A stretch of 64,000 bases of DNA from a candidate division WOR-1 bacterium RIFOXYB2_FULL_46_45. GTDB taxonomy: Bacteria; Margulisbacteria; WOR-1; XYC2-FULL-46-14. The translations under genes were made by a program, and so were the position numbers. The notes beneath the pieces are model-generated. The model saw only the letters and a list, made by a program, of their open reading frames with translations, was not told the origin of the DNA and did no database searches. Location of the stretch: contig MEUE01000001.1 in the NCBI GenBank assembly GCA_001771585.1, forward strand, positions 496,001-560,000, read 5' to 3'. Shown one piece after another: positions 24,028 through 33,299 of the stretch; position 1 is the stretch's first letter; every line of letters begins with the position of its first letter.

Positions 24028-25797
24028 CTATGCCTTGTAAACTACCACACTAAGCGGTTTTACATTAATCCTGTCGCCATCGGCAACAAAGCCGGCAAGA
24101 TCGTTGCCCGGTCCGGCCCATTTTTTTTCGGAAGAGTCCAGGATTTTTTTCCAGTTTCCGGGAGGAAGCTTCAGTCTGATACTCTTTTCTTTGATGTTAA
24201 AGCTCATCACACAAACCATCTTTCGGTAATTACAGACCAAAAGGTTCAGCCTTTGGAAATCCTCTATTGTCTTTGCGGCCTTCTCTTCTTCGTTCGGACG
24301 CAGGCCGATTAATTCGCGGTAAAAATTGAGCAGAATCTTATTTTTTCCCTCCCTTCTCTTTTCCCACTTCAGCTTGGATCGCAAAAAAGATTTGATGTCT
24401 TCGGGCAGAAGAAAAGAGGAATATTCTTCTATCCGCCCCCGCCGGACAGCTTCAAGCAACTTGGGATCGGAATGGCTGACAAAATAAAGGAAAGGAGACT
24501 CCTCCGCATATTCTTCCCCCATAAACAACAAAGGGATGTAGGGGGACAAAAGGACTGCCGCAGCGGACAATTTGAGGGCTTCAAAAGGAACAATTCCGGA
24601 CAACCGTCCTCCATCCGGACGATTGCCGACCTGGTCATGGTTCTGCGAAAAAACCACCAGCCGTTCCGGAGGGGTATCGGAACAAGAACTGCCGTAACGG
24701 TGCCGCCGAAAATTGGAATATTCCCATAAATAAACAAAACCCCGTTTAAATGCTTTTTTGAAATGCCGATAACTGCCAAAATCAATATAATAGCCGTTTT
24801 TTTCTTTTGTCAAAAGCGCATGTATGGCATGATGGAAATCATTGCACCATTGCGCATCAAAACCCAACCCCTCCGGCCTCGGCCTGGTCAACCGGGCGTC
24901 ATTTAATTTGCTCTCCGCCGTCAACAAAAATTTTTTGTTCTTCTTTTTAGACAATTGTGCGGTCTTTTCCGACAGCTCTTCTAAGAATGGTTTTGCCGAA
25001 ATGCCGTAGAGGACATCCGCGTCAAGCCGCAAAGCATCGATATGAAAAACATCAAACCAGTAAAGGGCATTTTGTATAAAAAAATTCCTGACCTCGTTTC
25101 CGAATGCCCCGTCAAAGTTAAAAGCGTTCCCGTGAGGGGTCTTGTTCCTGCCGTCAAAATAGGGGCCAAAATCGGAAAAATAGTTGCCCTCCGGACCGGC
25201 ATGGTCGTAGACCACATCCAGAATAACGGCAAATCCTCTTTTGTGGGCTTCATTAACCAACCGCTTAAACTCATCCGGTCGGCCGTACGAATTCTGCACC
25301 GCAAAAGGATATACCCCGTCATACCCCCAGTTCCTGTCGCCGGAGAACTGCCCTATCGGCATAATTTCTATCGCGTTGATCCCCAGATCTTTTAATTCGT
25401 CAAGGCGGTGGACAATCGAATCAAAGTCGCCCTTATCGCTAAAAGCCCCTACATGCAATTCGTAGATAACCATCTTTCCGGCAGGAACGCCTTCCCATCC
25501 GCCATCCTGCCAGCGGAATTTATTATGATCAATTATTTCCGAAGGGCCGTCCACGCCTTCCGGCTGGCAATTGGATGCGGGGTCGGGCCGCAGGACGGCG
25601 CCATTCAGGCGATAAAAATATTTTGTGCCGGGATAAACATTGTTGAGCCGCAGTTTCCAATAACCGCCTTGCCCCTTCTCCATGGGAATTATCTTATCTT
25701 CACCGCAAAGAATTTTTACGTCGATTAATTCCGGAAAAGGAGCAAAGAGGGAAAAAGAACATCTCCCACCCCCCCTATATTGAGCTCCAATTTTCAT
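24028..25797 (-). CDS. treZ: Malto-oligosyltrehalose trehalohydrolase
   Basis: TreZ (GH13) releases trehalose from maltooligosyl-trehalose made by TreY. The 589-residue length is normal. The N-terminal CBM48-like domain is followed by the barrel with YELHVGAFS near residue 115, DVVYDHAGPEGNYF near 195, the nucleophile Asp in DALRLDAD (about 259), the acid/base Glu in LLTAESKLN (about 295) and the third carboxylate in FSQNHDQVGNR (about 390). TreY is not in the window. It lies downstream of the split cfa gene and may be the last gene of the long minus-strand run; a CBM48-only protein heads that run. Confidence 0.93.
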   Translation of the reverse strand: MKIGAQYRGGGRCSFSLFAPFPELIDVKILCGEDKIIPMEKGQGGYWKLRLNNVYPGTKYFYRLNGAVLRPDPASNCQPEGVDGPSEIIDHNKFRWQDGGWEGVPAGKMVIYELHVGAFSDKGDFDSIVHRLDELKDLGINAIEIMPIGQFSGDRNWGYDGVYPFAVQNSYGRPDEFKRLVNEAHKRGFAVILDVVYDHAGPEGNYFSDFGPYFDGRNKTPHGNAFNFDGAFGNEVRNFFIQNALYWFDVFHIDALRLDADVLYGISAKPFLEELSEKTAQLSKKKNKKFLLTAESKLNDARLTRPRPEGLGFDAQWCNDFHHAIHALLTKEKNGYYIDFGSYRHFKKAFKRGFVYLWEYSNFRRHRYGSSCSDTPPERLVVFSQNHDQVGNRPDGGRLSGIVPFEALKLSAAAVLLSPYIPLLFMGEEYAEESPFLYFVSHSDPKLLEAVRRGRIEEYSSFLLPEDIKSFLRSKLKWEKRREGKNKILLNFYRELIGLRPNEEEKAAKTIEDFQRLNLLVCNYRKMVCVMSFNIKEKSIRLKLPPGNWKKILDSSEKKWAGPGNDLAGFVADGDRINVKPLSVVVYKA

Positions 25798-25894
25798 AAG
25801 ATCTCTTAATAATATTTCTTGGCCAGATTTTGATAATGGAGCCTGGCGCCAACCCCTCCGGCCAAAATTACCGCTTTTATTTTTTGTCCCTTAT

Positions 25895-26794
25895 TCAGTA
25901 TAAATCCGCCCTGGTTAATGGCTGACTGCTTAAGCCCGGTTCAAGCTGTTTTGAGGCTAAAACCTGATAGACATTGATATCTCCCCTCTCAAAAGCATGC
26001 CCGCAGCCGGCCATATAAATCCGCCACAAACGGTAAACCTTTTCTCCCGCAAGCATCAATGCTTCTTCTTTCTTTTCCTCCAGGTTCCGCACCCAATGCC
26101 TCAGGGTCTTAACGTAATGCGCGCGCATGGATTCCAAATCCAGTATCTCAAAACCGGCATAGCGCATCTCGCACAGGACATTTGCAATGTCGTCAAGTTC
26201 CCCGCCGGGAAAGACATAAGTATTTATAAAGCGGGTGGCCAAAGAACCTTTTTTTTCGTCTTCTTCGGAGACAATCCCGTGGTTCAAGAAAAACCCCTTT
26301 TCTTTTAGAAGCCTCCCGACGGCAGAAAAATATTCCGGATAATTCTTGATCCCCACATGTTCGAACATTCCGACACTCGCAATCTTGTCAAATAATCCTT
26401 CTCCATTGATTTCCCGGTAATCCTTTAATTCTACCCGGCACAAATGGACCACCTCTTCTTTTTCAATCCATTTTTGCGCCCATTTATGCTGGTTTTTGCT
26501 CAAAGTGACGCCGTAAGACTCAACTCCGAAATTTTTTGCGGCCCAAATAGCCAAAGCTCCCCATCCGCAGCCAATGTCCAAGAACTTTTCCCCCCGTTTG
26601 AGCCTTAATTTTCTGCAGATGTAGTCCAGTTTGTCTCTTTGCGCCGTGATAATATCGGATTCCGGGCAGCGGAAATACGCGCAGGAGTAAACCATCTCAT
26701 CTCCCAAAAAAAGCCGGTAAAATTCGTTCCCCACATCATAATGCGAGGCAATTTCCCGCTTGCTTTGGGCAATCGAACGGCTCACAAAGACCAC
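25895..26794 (-). pseudogene. cfa: Cyclopropane-fatty-acyl-phospholipid synthase, C-terminal (catalytic) part; gene split by a frameshift
   Basis: This 299-residue frame holds the SAM-dependent catalytic domain of CFA synthase, which adds methylene bridges to unsaturated lipid chains. Family signatures are REIASHYDVGNEFYRLF at the start, MVYSCAYF, FLDIGCGWGALAIWAA (SAM loop), SVGMFEHVG and RRVHWR-type RHWVRNLEEK. It begins at a GTG inside the end of the 26782-27099 frame, which holds the N-terminal domain in another frame. Joined by a -1 shift the two would make a normal ~400-residue CFA synthase. Either the gene is damaged, the consensus has an error, or two coupled polypeptides are made. 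Confidence 0.75.
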
Positions 26795-27099
26795 AGCTCC
26801 GTTAAGACCATAAATTTATCCTTCCAATTGAGCTTGATGGAAGAAAAGTGGTCCCAAAGCTTTACTGCCTCAAAAATATCCCCTTCAATATCGAGCTTCC
26901 CTTCCGCGTATGCGGCGGCGGCGACAAAAGGATCAAAACGAAAAAATATTTTTTTAAACTCCGCCTTGTTTTTGAAAACAATTGTAAACGCCGGGGAGCT
27001 GGTCCACTTGATAAAATAAAGGTTCCACAGGCGAATATTAAAATTGCGCCGATGGTTGAAAAATATCCTTCCCAGAATACCTCTTGCTTTTTGGTCCAT
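26782..27099 (-). pseudogene. cfa: Cyclopropane-fatty-acyl-phospholipid synthase, N-terminal part (frameshifted)
   Basis: A 105-residue frame with the N-terminal domain of CFA synthase: NFNIRLWN, FTIVFKNKAEFKKIFF, and AAYAEGKLDIEGDIFEAVKLWD, the characteristic E/DIEGD motif. It ends at a TGA that overlaps the start of the catalytic frame by 13 nt. No slippery heptamer is evident at the overlap. Confidence 0.75.
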
Positions 27100-27153
27100 A
27101 TACGTCCGATCCTAAAATACAAGATACAAAAAGAAGAAGGCCTCTGAAAATTG

Positions 27154-27891
27154 TTATATTCCGCTTTTAATTGACTTTTGTCTACTGTATTTGCTGCGGT
27201 AGGCGCCGGGGGTTGTCTTTTGATATTTGCAGAACATGCGTATAAAAGATTCGGGATTAAGATAACCAAGCTTGTCGGCAATCTGAACAACGGAAAGGCC
27301 GCCGGACAAGAGCAGTTCCTTTGCCCGATTAAGCTTTACTATAAACTTATACTGATTAAAACCGACCCCCTCTCTCTCTTTAAAAAGCCGGCTCAAATAT
27401 TTCGGGCTCAAAAAAACAATTGACGAAATGCTTTCAAGCGTGATCTTGCGGTCGTAATTTTTCTCTATTATCCTTTTGACCCGGGAGATTATGCCGTCGC
27501 TGTCCGCCAGATCAAAATCCCTGCCGCGGGTTTTCCGGGCCAGCATCTCCGCCATCGTTTTTTTGATCCGTTCCGGTTGAACCGGTTTTTCCAGATATTC
27601 GTCGACCTTCGCCCGCAGGGCGTCTATCGCGATCTCTTTGCTGCCATAGCCGGTCAGCAAAATGAATTCAAGCTCGGGATTTATTTTTTTAATCATCTTG
27701 ATCACTTCGGTCCCTTTGTGGTCGGGCAAGACCTGGTCAACTATCACCAGGTCGATCTCGTTGGGATGGCGCAGGATCGCTAGCGCCTGGCTGCCGTTTT
27801 CCGCGCAAACAACATTGTATTCGTCGAGGCATTCGCTGAGCTCACGCAAAAAATCCCGGTTATCGTCTATCAGCAAAATGGTATAGGACAT
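27154..27891 (-). CDS. Response regulator with AraC-type DNA-binding domain
   Basis: A 245-residue regulator. The receiver domain (residues 1-120) has the acidic pair D9/D10, phospho-acceptor D52 in VIVDQVLP, T in LLTGYG and K in YLEKPV. The C-terminal 100 residues form an AraC/XylS double helix-turn-helix (ITLESISSIVFLSPKYLSRLFK, QIADKLGYLNPESFIRMFCK). It is the only clear DNA-binding regulator in the signalling cluster and therefore the likely transcriptional output. It overlaps the next receiver gene by one base (TAATG). Confidence 0.93.
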   Translation of the reverse strand: MSYTILLIDDNRDFLRELSECLDEYNVVCAENGSQALAILRHPNEIDLVIVDQVLPDHKGTEVIKMIKKINPELEFILLTGYGSKEIAIDALRAKVDEYLEKPVQPERIKKTMAEMLARKTRGRDFDLADSDGIISRVKRIIEKNYDRKITLESISSIVFLSPKYLSRLFKEREGVGFNQYKFIVKLNRAKELLLSGGLSVVQIADKLGYLNPESFIRMFCKYQKTTPGAYRSKYSRQKSIKSGI

Positions 27892-28250
27892 TAAATCAAC
27901 TCCCGTATTCTTGACAGCAGCTGTTCAACAACAAAAGGCTTTTCAAAACAGCCGTCCGCCTGATCTAAAACAGGATCCTGCTTAAAATTTTCGACACGAC
28001 CGAGGCTGCCGGTTACAATAATAATTTTTTGGCGGGGGTTCTTGGATTTGATTGCCTTAAAAACTTCCCGGCCGTCGAGGACCGGCATTTTTATGTCAAG
28101 CAAAACAAGGTCGTAGGAGTTTTCCCTATACCGTTCCAAGGCCGAAAGCCCGTTAAAAGCAAAAAAAACCCCATATCCTTCCATCTCAAAAACAGAAACC
28201 AGTTCTTTTACCATTTCTTTGTCGTCATCAACAATCAACAGGTTTTTCAT
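27891..28250 (-). CDS. Stand-alone receiver-domain protein
   Basis: A 119-residue CheY-like protein with D7-D10 acidic cluster, phospho-acceptor D52 in LLDIKMP, T in VTGSL and K in FEKPF. It has no output domain. Placed between a large PAS kinase and the AraC-type regulator, it may act as a phosphorelay intermediate or regulate the kinase; that is inference from position. Confidence 0.9.
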   Translation of the reverse strand: MKNLLIVDDDKEMVKELVSVFEMEGYGVFFAFNGLSALERYRENSYDLVLLDIKMPVLDGREVFKAIKSKNPRQKIIIVTGSLGRVENFKQDPVLDQADGCFEKPFVVEQLLSRIRELI

Positions 28251-28285
28251 AAAAAAATATCCGCAATATTTTGAAAAAATTTCAG

Positions 28286-30484
28286 CTAAATTTTGCGGTC
28301 GGCATCAAGAAGAAAGCGCACCGTAACCGTTGTCCCCTTCCCCCGTTCGCTCTGCAGATATGTTTTTCCTCCGTGCTGATCGACAATCTGCCGACAAATA
28401 GAAAGCCCCAACCCCATACCTTCTTTCTTGGTGGAAAAAAACGGATCAAAAGCCTTTTCCAAATCTTTTTTATCCATCCCCTCCCCATTATCCTCAACCG
28501 ATAAGACAAGTTCATTTGCATCCCTGTCCGCATCAAGTTTTACCAGTATCCTGCCGCCTTTTTCCCTGCAGGCGTCAAAAGAATTGCCGACAAGGTTGCT
28601 TAGCAGCTCTACAAACTGGGTCCTGTCAACATAAATAAATGTCTCCGGCTTTAATTTGTCCAAAAAATCGATTATGACCTTTTCCTCGGCATATTTATTG
28701 GCATAAACGTCCAGCAAATTTTTTGTTTCCCTGGAAATATCAATGCGCACAAGCTCAAGCTCTTTTGGCTTGGCATAACCCAGCAGATTGCTTATGATCC
28801 GGTTGCTCTCGAATACTTTTTTTTCTATGTTCTGCAAATGGCCGATCAATTCGGGATTTGAATTTTTTACCTTTATGTTGTAGGTCGCCGTTGAAATGAC
28901 CCCGAGCGGGTTCCGAAGCTCGTGGGCAATCCCGGTCGCCAGCGTCCCCAGATCCGAAAGCCGTCTTGACAATGCCAGCTTTTTTTCCATTTCAAAAATT
29001 TTTTTCGCCTCTTTTTCAACCATTCTTTTAAACATTTCATTGTCGCGCTCCAATATCTCCTGCGCTTTTTTGTAAATAGAAATATCGCGGGTTACGGTCA
29101 AAAGAAGCTTTTCTTCCCTGTCTTCTATCGGGATCATTGATATCAGGGCCGGAAAAGCCTCCCCTGTTTTTTTGCGCATTTTTACTTCCGATGTGACGGA
29201 AACTTTTTTGGCGACCGCGGCACGCACCATCTTCGCGCGTTCGGAGGGGTCGACCCATATATTCAAATCAAAGATGGTGCGCCCCACTCCTTCGGCCCTT
29301 GTGAACCCGAACATTTCTTCCGCCGCCTTATTTGCGTTATAAAGAAATCCCTCCTTCTGGGAAGTAATCGTAATCGCTTCCGGGCTTAGATCAAATATTT
29401 TGGCCAGCTGCTCCCGTGAAGCACGCAGTTCTTTTTGTTGCTGTTTTTGTTCGGTGATGTCGCGCGCCGTTGATATGGCTCCCATAATCTCTCCTTTTTC
29501 GTCCCTTAAAGAACGGCACCACCAGGCCAGAAGGCGCCTTTTGCCGTCGGAGCGACGCTGCCAACTTTCCACGTAAACGGTATCTTCCCCGCCTTTGAAA
29601 ACCGAAGAGACCTTGTCATAAGTATCTTGTGTTTCCTCAAAATAATAAGAGGCCTCTTTCCCGATTACATCCTTCCCAAAAAAGGCATAGCCGGCATCGT
29701 TGGCCCAAACATAAAACTTGTTCTTGTCCACCCGCATCACTATGTCCGGAATTGCGGACAAAAGAGAAGAGAGCTCGCCTTGAGTCTCATATAACTTGTC
29801 TTCCACTTTTTTGAAAGAAAAAAATATTAAAATAACGGTAAAAAAAGCAAGCCCTACAAACGAAAGGGTGTGGAACAGGGCATGCAATTTGGGATCGGCA
29901 TTGCCGCCATAAGAGGCAAAAAAAATTATGTCTATAAATTCCGCCAGGAAAATAATCGACAGCGAAAAAGGGATCATCCATTTTGTGAAGACGGAGAACG
30001 GAGAAAAAGAACGAAGCCATAATTGAAAAAACGAGTTCTTCTCTTCAAGCAAGATTCCCGTCGAAATAAAAAGGAAAAACACGGCGGGGAAAAAAGAGAC
30101 AAAGGCGACGCCATAAACATAACTTATTAAAAAAAGGGACGAGAAAAACAAAACGAGGGACGAGAAGATCTGTCCCGGGAGCTTTTTGGCCAGTACAGAA
30201 ACGGAAAGCATGACAACCAACAACGCTTCAAGATAGGACAAATTGATCGCGCCAAAAAAAACATCGATGACAGCCAGCAATAAAACCGCCGAAATAAGAA
30301 CTCTTGCCCCAATTTTCGCCCCGAACCGAATATTTCCGAATTTTTCCAACAGCAGTCCCGCGGAGAATAAAGCAAACAATACGGCCGTCAAAGGAGCCAT
30401 CAACATAAGGCCGGGATTGACGCGGGACAGGAACAGATTTATCAGGCAAAAGAGGATCGTCGCGGTATTAATTAAAATGAACAT
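28286..30484 (-). CDS. Membrane PAS-PAS sensor histidine kinase
   Basis: A 732-residue kinase. About eight N-terminal transmembrane segments (residues 1-235) form a polytopic sensor region. Two PAS domains follow (IPDIVMRVDKNKFYVWAND near 250; LSPEAITITSQKEGF near 375), with PAC-type segments. The HisKA box is LGTLATGIAHELRNPLGV near 510 and the HATPase has LVGNSFDACREKGG, VEDNGEGMD and GMGLGLSICRQIVDQHGG. All kinase motifs are intact. The start overlaps the upstream gene by 13 nt, so translation is coupled. Confidence 0.92.
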   Translation of the reverse strand: MFILINTATILFCLINLFLSRVNPGLMLMAPLTAVLFALFSAGLLLEKFGNIRFGAKIGARVLISAVLLLAVIDVFFGAINLSYLEALLVVMLSVSVLAKKLPGQIFSSLVLFFSSLFLISYVYGVAFVSFFPAVFFLFISTGILLEEKNSFFQLWLRSFSPFSVFTKWMIPFSLSIIFLAEFIDIIFFASYGGNADPKLHALFHTLSFVGLAFFTVILIFFSFKKVEDKLYETQGELSSLLSAIPDIVMRVDKNKFYVWANDAGYAFFGKDVIGKEASYYFEETQDTYDKVSSVFKGGEDTVYVESWQRRSDGKRRLLAWWCRSLRDEKGEIMGAISTARDITEQKQQQKELRASREQLAKIFDLSPEAITITSQKEGFLYNANKAAEEMFGFTRAEGVGRTIFDLNIWVDPSERAKMVRAAVAKKVSVTSEVKMRKKTGEAFPALISMIPIEDREEKLLLTVTRDISIYKKAQEILERDNEMFKRMVEKEAKKIFEMEKKLALSRRLSDLGTLATGIAHELRNPLGVISTATYNIKVKNSNPELIGHLQNIEKKVFESNRIISNLLGYAKPKELELVRIDISRETKNLLDVYANKYAEEKVIIDFLDKLKPETFIYVDRTQFVELLSNLVGNSFDACREKGGRILVKLDADRDANELVLSVEDNGEGMDKKDLEKAFDPFFSTKKEGMGLGLSICRQIVDQHGGKTYLQSERGKGTTVTVRFLLDADRKI

Positions 30485-32007
30485 ATCTTTCTTCCCGCAA
30501 GATTGTTGGCCACCGCATCAAGTATCTTTTCGGGAGTAAAAGGCTTTTCGATCAGCCCGGTCAGCCGGTCGTTGGAGAGGCTCTCCATAATCTTGCCGGC
30601 CTCTCCCTTGCCAGAAATAAAGATAACCGGCAGATCGGGGTGTTTTTCCCTTATTTTTTTCAAAACCTCATAGCCGTCGATCTTTGGGATCAAAATATCA
30701 AGCAGGATCAGCCCGTAAACGTTCTCATTGATTTTCTCCAATGCTTCTTCTCCGTCCGCCGCAAAATCGGTCTCATAGCCTCCTCCGTTTTTTAGGATAA
30801 CTTCAATAGTCTTGCAGACCACATCTTCATCGTCCACAATCAGGATTTTCCTGAAGGCCAAAGAAGCGTATTCCCGGACAATTTCAGCGGTAACTTTGCC
30901 GCCATCCCGGTTGATCGTCTGCCTGGCCGCCCAGTCGCAGATCCGAAGGGCATCCCGGGCCTTTCCCCTGGAATATTCGCCGATCAAATCCAGGGCCGCG
31001 TCCGTAAAAACATCTTCCATCCTGCTGCAGGCGTCCTCAATATGTTTTTTTATAAACTCCCTTAATCCTTCCGTCCCCAAAGGCTTGTCCGGAATATACG
31101 TTTTTTTAAGGACATCTTCGGAAAAAGGGTATTTTTTGCAGTTAACTTTTTGGTACCATGACTGTTCTTTTTCCGGAAGGGTTTTGGGGATCTCCGGCAG
31201 GCCCTCCCCCTTCACTTTTGTCGCGTAAGAAATCCTATAGATTAAAAAAGAAAGCACGGCCAAAAAAAACAAAACCGCGACAAGACCAACCGCTATTAGG
31301 CGGTTATAGATTGTCTGCCTCCGGTCCTCTTCTTTAACCTGCATTTGGCTGTCCAGAAAATATTTTCCCGCTTCTTTGTTAGCCGGCTCCAGGTAAAGCG
31401 CAACCCGGAAATAAGGCACGGCTTCGGAGAATTTCCCCTCCGCAAACATTGCCTTGCCGCGAAGCAAATTGCGCTCCAATAGCGCCTTTTTTTCCTGCGG
31501 CTTCAGCGCTCCCGGCGGGAGCTCAAACTTCTCCACCACTTTTTGTTCCGGCTCTCCCGGCTTTGCCGGAGTTTCTACCGCTATCTTTTGGGCCAGCGAG
31601 ACCTCCCTCTCCGCCTCTCCCGTTTCTTTGCGGGTCAAACTGATAATCGCAATTTCTCCGATAGTAAAGGGATCGGTCTGTCCGCTAAAAACTTCTCCCA
31701 CAGTGTCAACCGCGTTAAGCTCTGCGGAATAGGATCCTTTTTTAAAATTAATGGGAACCTGCCAAAGACCGTGCCAAACATTCGACCCGCGCGCTTGAAC
31801 CAGGTCGATACTCTTTCCGTCGGGCATAACCGCGCTAAGCTGCACGGTGTCAAGGGGAGCCTGGACGGTAAGGTGGACAAAGTCTCCGGGAAGGTATTCG
31901 GTTAAAAGCGTCTGGGCGCGAGGGATCTGAAAATCTTGCTGCGATAAGGCTATGGGAGTGGCACAAAGCAAAAACAAGAACATTATTACGCAGATTTTTT
32001 CAATCAT
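30472..32007 (-). CDS. Periplasmic-TM protein with AAA-lid-like and receiver domains (unusual fusion)
   Basis: A 511-residue protein of uncommon build. A signal peptide/anchor (1-23) precedes a beta-rich periplasmic region (LPGDFVHLTVQAPLDTVQL...), then a TPR-like segment (GKAMFAEGKFSEAVPYFRVALYLEP near 185), one transmembrane helix at about 238-258, and a cytosolic helical part. In that part, DAALDLIGEYSRGKARDALRICD near 335 resembles the lid of ExeA/Cdc6-type AAA ATPases but has no Walker motifs. A receiver domain with DDED and LLDILIPK closes it. An ExeA-like ATPase is encoded two genes upstream, so the lid-like part may interact with it (inference). Confidence 0.75.
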   Translation of the reverse strand: MIEKICVIMFLFLLCATPIALSQQDFQIPRAQTLLTEYLPGDFVHLTVQAPLDTVQLSAVMPDGKSIDLVQARGSNVWHGLWQVPINFKKGSYSAELNAVDTVGEVFSGQTDPFTIGEIAIISLTRKETGEAEREVSLAQKIAVETPAKPGEPEQKVVEKFELPPGALKPQEKKALLERNLLRGKAMFAEGKFSEAVPYFRVALYLEPANKEAGKYFLDSQMQVKEEDRRQTIYNRLIAVGLVAVLFFLAVLSFLIYRISYATKVKGEGLPEIPKTLPEKEQSWYQKVNCKKYPFSEDVLKKTYIPDKPLGTEGLREFIKKHIEDACSRMEDVFTDAALDLIGEYSRGKARDALRICDWAARQTINRDGGKVTAEIVREYASLAFRKILIVDDEDVVCKTIEVILKNGGGYETDFAADGEEALEKINENVYGLILLDILIPKIDGYEVLKKIREKHPDLPVIFISGKGEAGKIMESLSNDRLTGLIEKPFTPEKILDAVANNLAGRKICSF

Positions 32008-32052
32008 GCCTATTCACTCCCCCTTGCATAGTGATTGATTTTTTGGCATATG

Positions 32053-32457
32053 TCAAACATTTTTTATGTTCCTATAAATATTCGCGAGATCAATAATTTT
32101 TTTATGCTTTAAATTGTCCGAACCGGGAACAAGTACCGCCACAACCAGTTCATTTAATTCTTTTTGGCTGTAATTGGCATCCGCAGCAAACTTAAGCGCA
32201 TTAACCATCACAGAAAAATCTTCCGTCACTTCATCAAGCAAGGGGTTTCCCAGCAATTTCTGTTCCACTATTTTTTTAACCGGAAGAGACAGCTTGGCGA
32301 TATTATCCACATGCTCCTTTATCTCATGGAAGATCCGCCCAAGCTCTTCCTTGTCAAGTTTTACTCCTGGACCTTGTTTTAAGTATTCGGAAATCCTCAC
32401 CCCTTCCTCTCTCTTTTCATCGTTGTTTTTGTTTAATATATCAACAATTCTGATCAT
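32053..32457 (-). CDS. Small helical protein of the signalling cluster
   Basis: A 134-residue soluble, mostly helical protein I do not recognise (MIRIVDILNKNNDEKREEG, IFHEIKEHVDNIAKL, KKIIDLANIYRNIKNV). The start at 32457 overlaps the ATPase stop in an ATGA arrangement; a start 18 nt earlier is less likely. Small size and position beside the ExeA-like ATPase suggest an accessory role. Confidence 0.6.
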   Translation of the reverse strand: MIRIVDILNKNNDEKREEGVRISEYLKQGPGVKLDKEELGRIFHEIKEHVDNIAKLSLPVKKIVEQKLLGNPLLDEVTEDFSVMVNALKFAADANYSQKELNELVVAVLVPGSDNLKHKKIIDLANIYRNIKNV

Positions 32458-33281
32458 GCTTTTTTCTCCTCCCACTCGCCCCTTTCAAGGTCCGCAACCA
32501 CTTTTTCCACCAGCCGGCGCTCTATATTCTTTAAGGCCTTCCCGCTGCCGATCAAAAGACACAAATCGCAAAGATTATTTATCATCCGGGGGATCCCCCT
32601 CGAATAGTTATAAATTTCTTCAACCGCTTCTTCCAAAAAAATCTCCGGATTGCCGCCGGCAGAGCTTATCCGATAGGAAAGATATTCTCTGGTTTCGGCC
32701 CTGCTTAACCCCTTCAAATGGAAACGCAACGCCAAACGCTGTTTTAACTGCGGCAGTTTTTCTATTTTTTCTTTTAGTTCCGGCTGGCCAAAAAGCAGGA
32801 TAGTGAGCAAAAAACCGTTGTCCAGTTGGAAATTAAGGAGCAGTCGGAACTCTTCAAAATTGGCGCTGCTCCTGATGGCCTGAGCTTCGTCTATAATAAT
32901 TACCGTTGATTTTCCCTTCTCCTTGATCTCAACCAGCAGCTGGTTTAACCGGTTAAACAATTCCGCTTTGGAAACGCTCAAACCGTCTTTTTCTCCAAGC
33001 TGATGCATAATCTCCCTGATCAGCTGTGTCGGCGAAAGCATCGGGTTAAGAACCAGCGCGGTCTGATAGCTGCCGGTAGCAAGCTCCCTTAATAGCATCC
33101 TGGTCAGCAGGGTTTTCCCCGCTCCGTATTCCCCGGTTATGACCGCCGCTCCTTTTTTCTGCCTGATGACATAAAGGACCCGGGAAAAGGCTTCTTCATG
33201 CTGCATAGAGAGATAAACATGCTCCGGATTGGGCGTGTTCTCAAAAGGCTTTTCCCGCAGGTTCCAATATTCCCTGTACAT
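32454..33281 (-). CDS. ExeA/GspA-like AAA ATPase
   Basis: A 275-residue ATPase of the ExeA family. The N-terminal YWNLREKPFENTPNPEHVYLS motif is typical. Walker A is GEYGAGKT near residue 50, Walker B VIIIDEAQ near 128, sensor-like FGQPEL near 160, and the lid has YNYSRGIPRMINNLCDLCLL near 228. ExeA proteins assemble secretin or pilus machinery, or act as transposition helpers. There is no peptidoglycan-binding domain here, and no transposase nearby, so a role in this surface/signalling cluster is more likely. Confidence 0.9.
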   Translation of the reverse strand: MYREYWNLREKPFENTPNPEHVYLSMQHEEAFSRVLYVIRQKKGAAVITGEYGAGKTLLTRMLLRELATGSYQTALVLNPMLSPTQLIREIMHQLGEKDGLSVSKAELFNRLNQLLVEIKEKGKSTVIIIDEAQAIRSSANFEEFRLLLNFQLDNGFLLTILLFGQPELKEKIEKLPQLKQRLALRFHLKGLSRAETREYLSYRISSAGGNPEIFLEEAVEEIYNYSRGIPRMINNLCDLCLLIGSGKALKNIERRLVEKVVADLERGEWEEKKA

Positions 33282-33299
33282 CTTTTCCCCCTCGCTTAA

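Noticed and set aside
26770-26800. Programmed -1 frameshift in cfa
   Set aside because: No slippery heptamer or downstream hairpin is evident at the overlap, so damage or coupled translation is more likely.
32454-33281. Transposition helper (IS21/Tn7-like ATPase)
   Set aside because: No transposase or terminal inverted repeats nearby, and the protein has the ExeA N-terminal motif.
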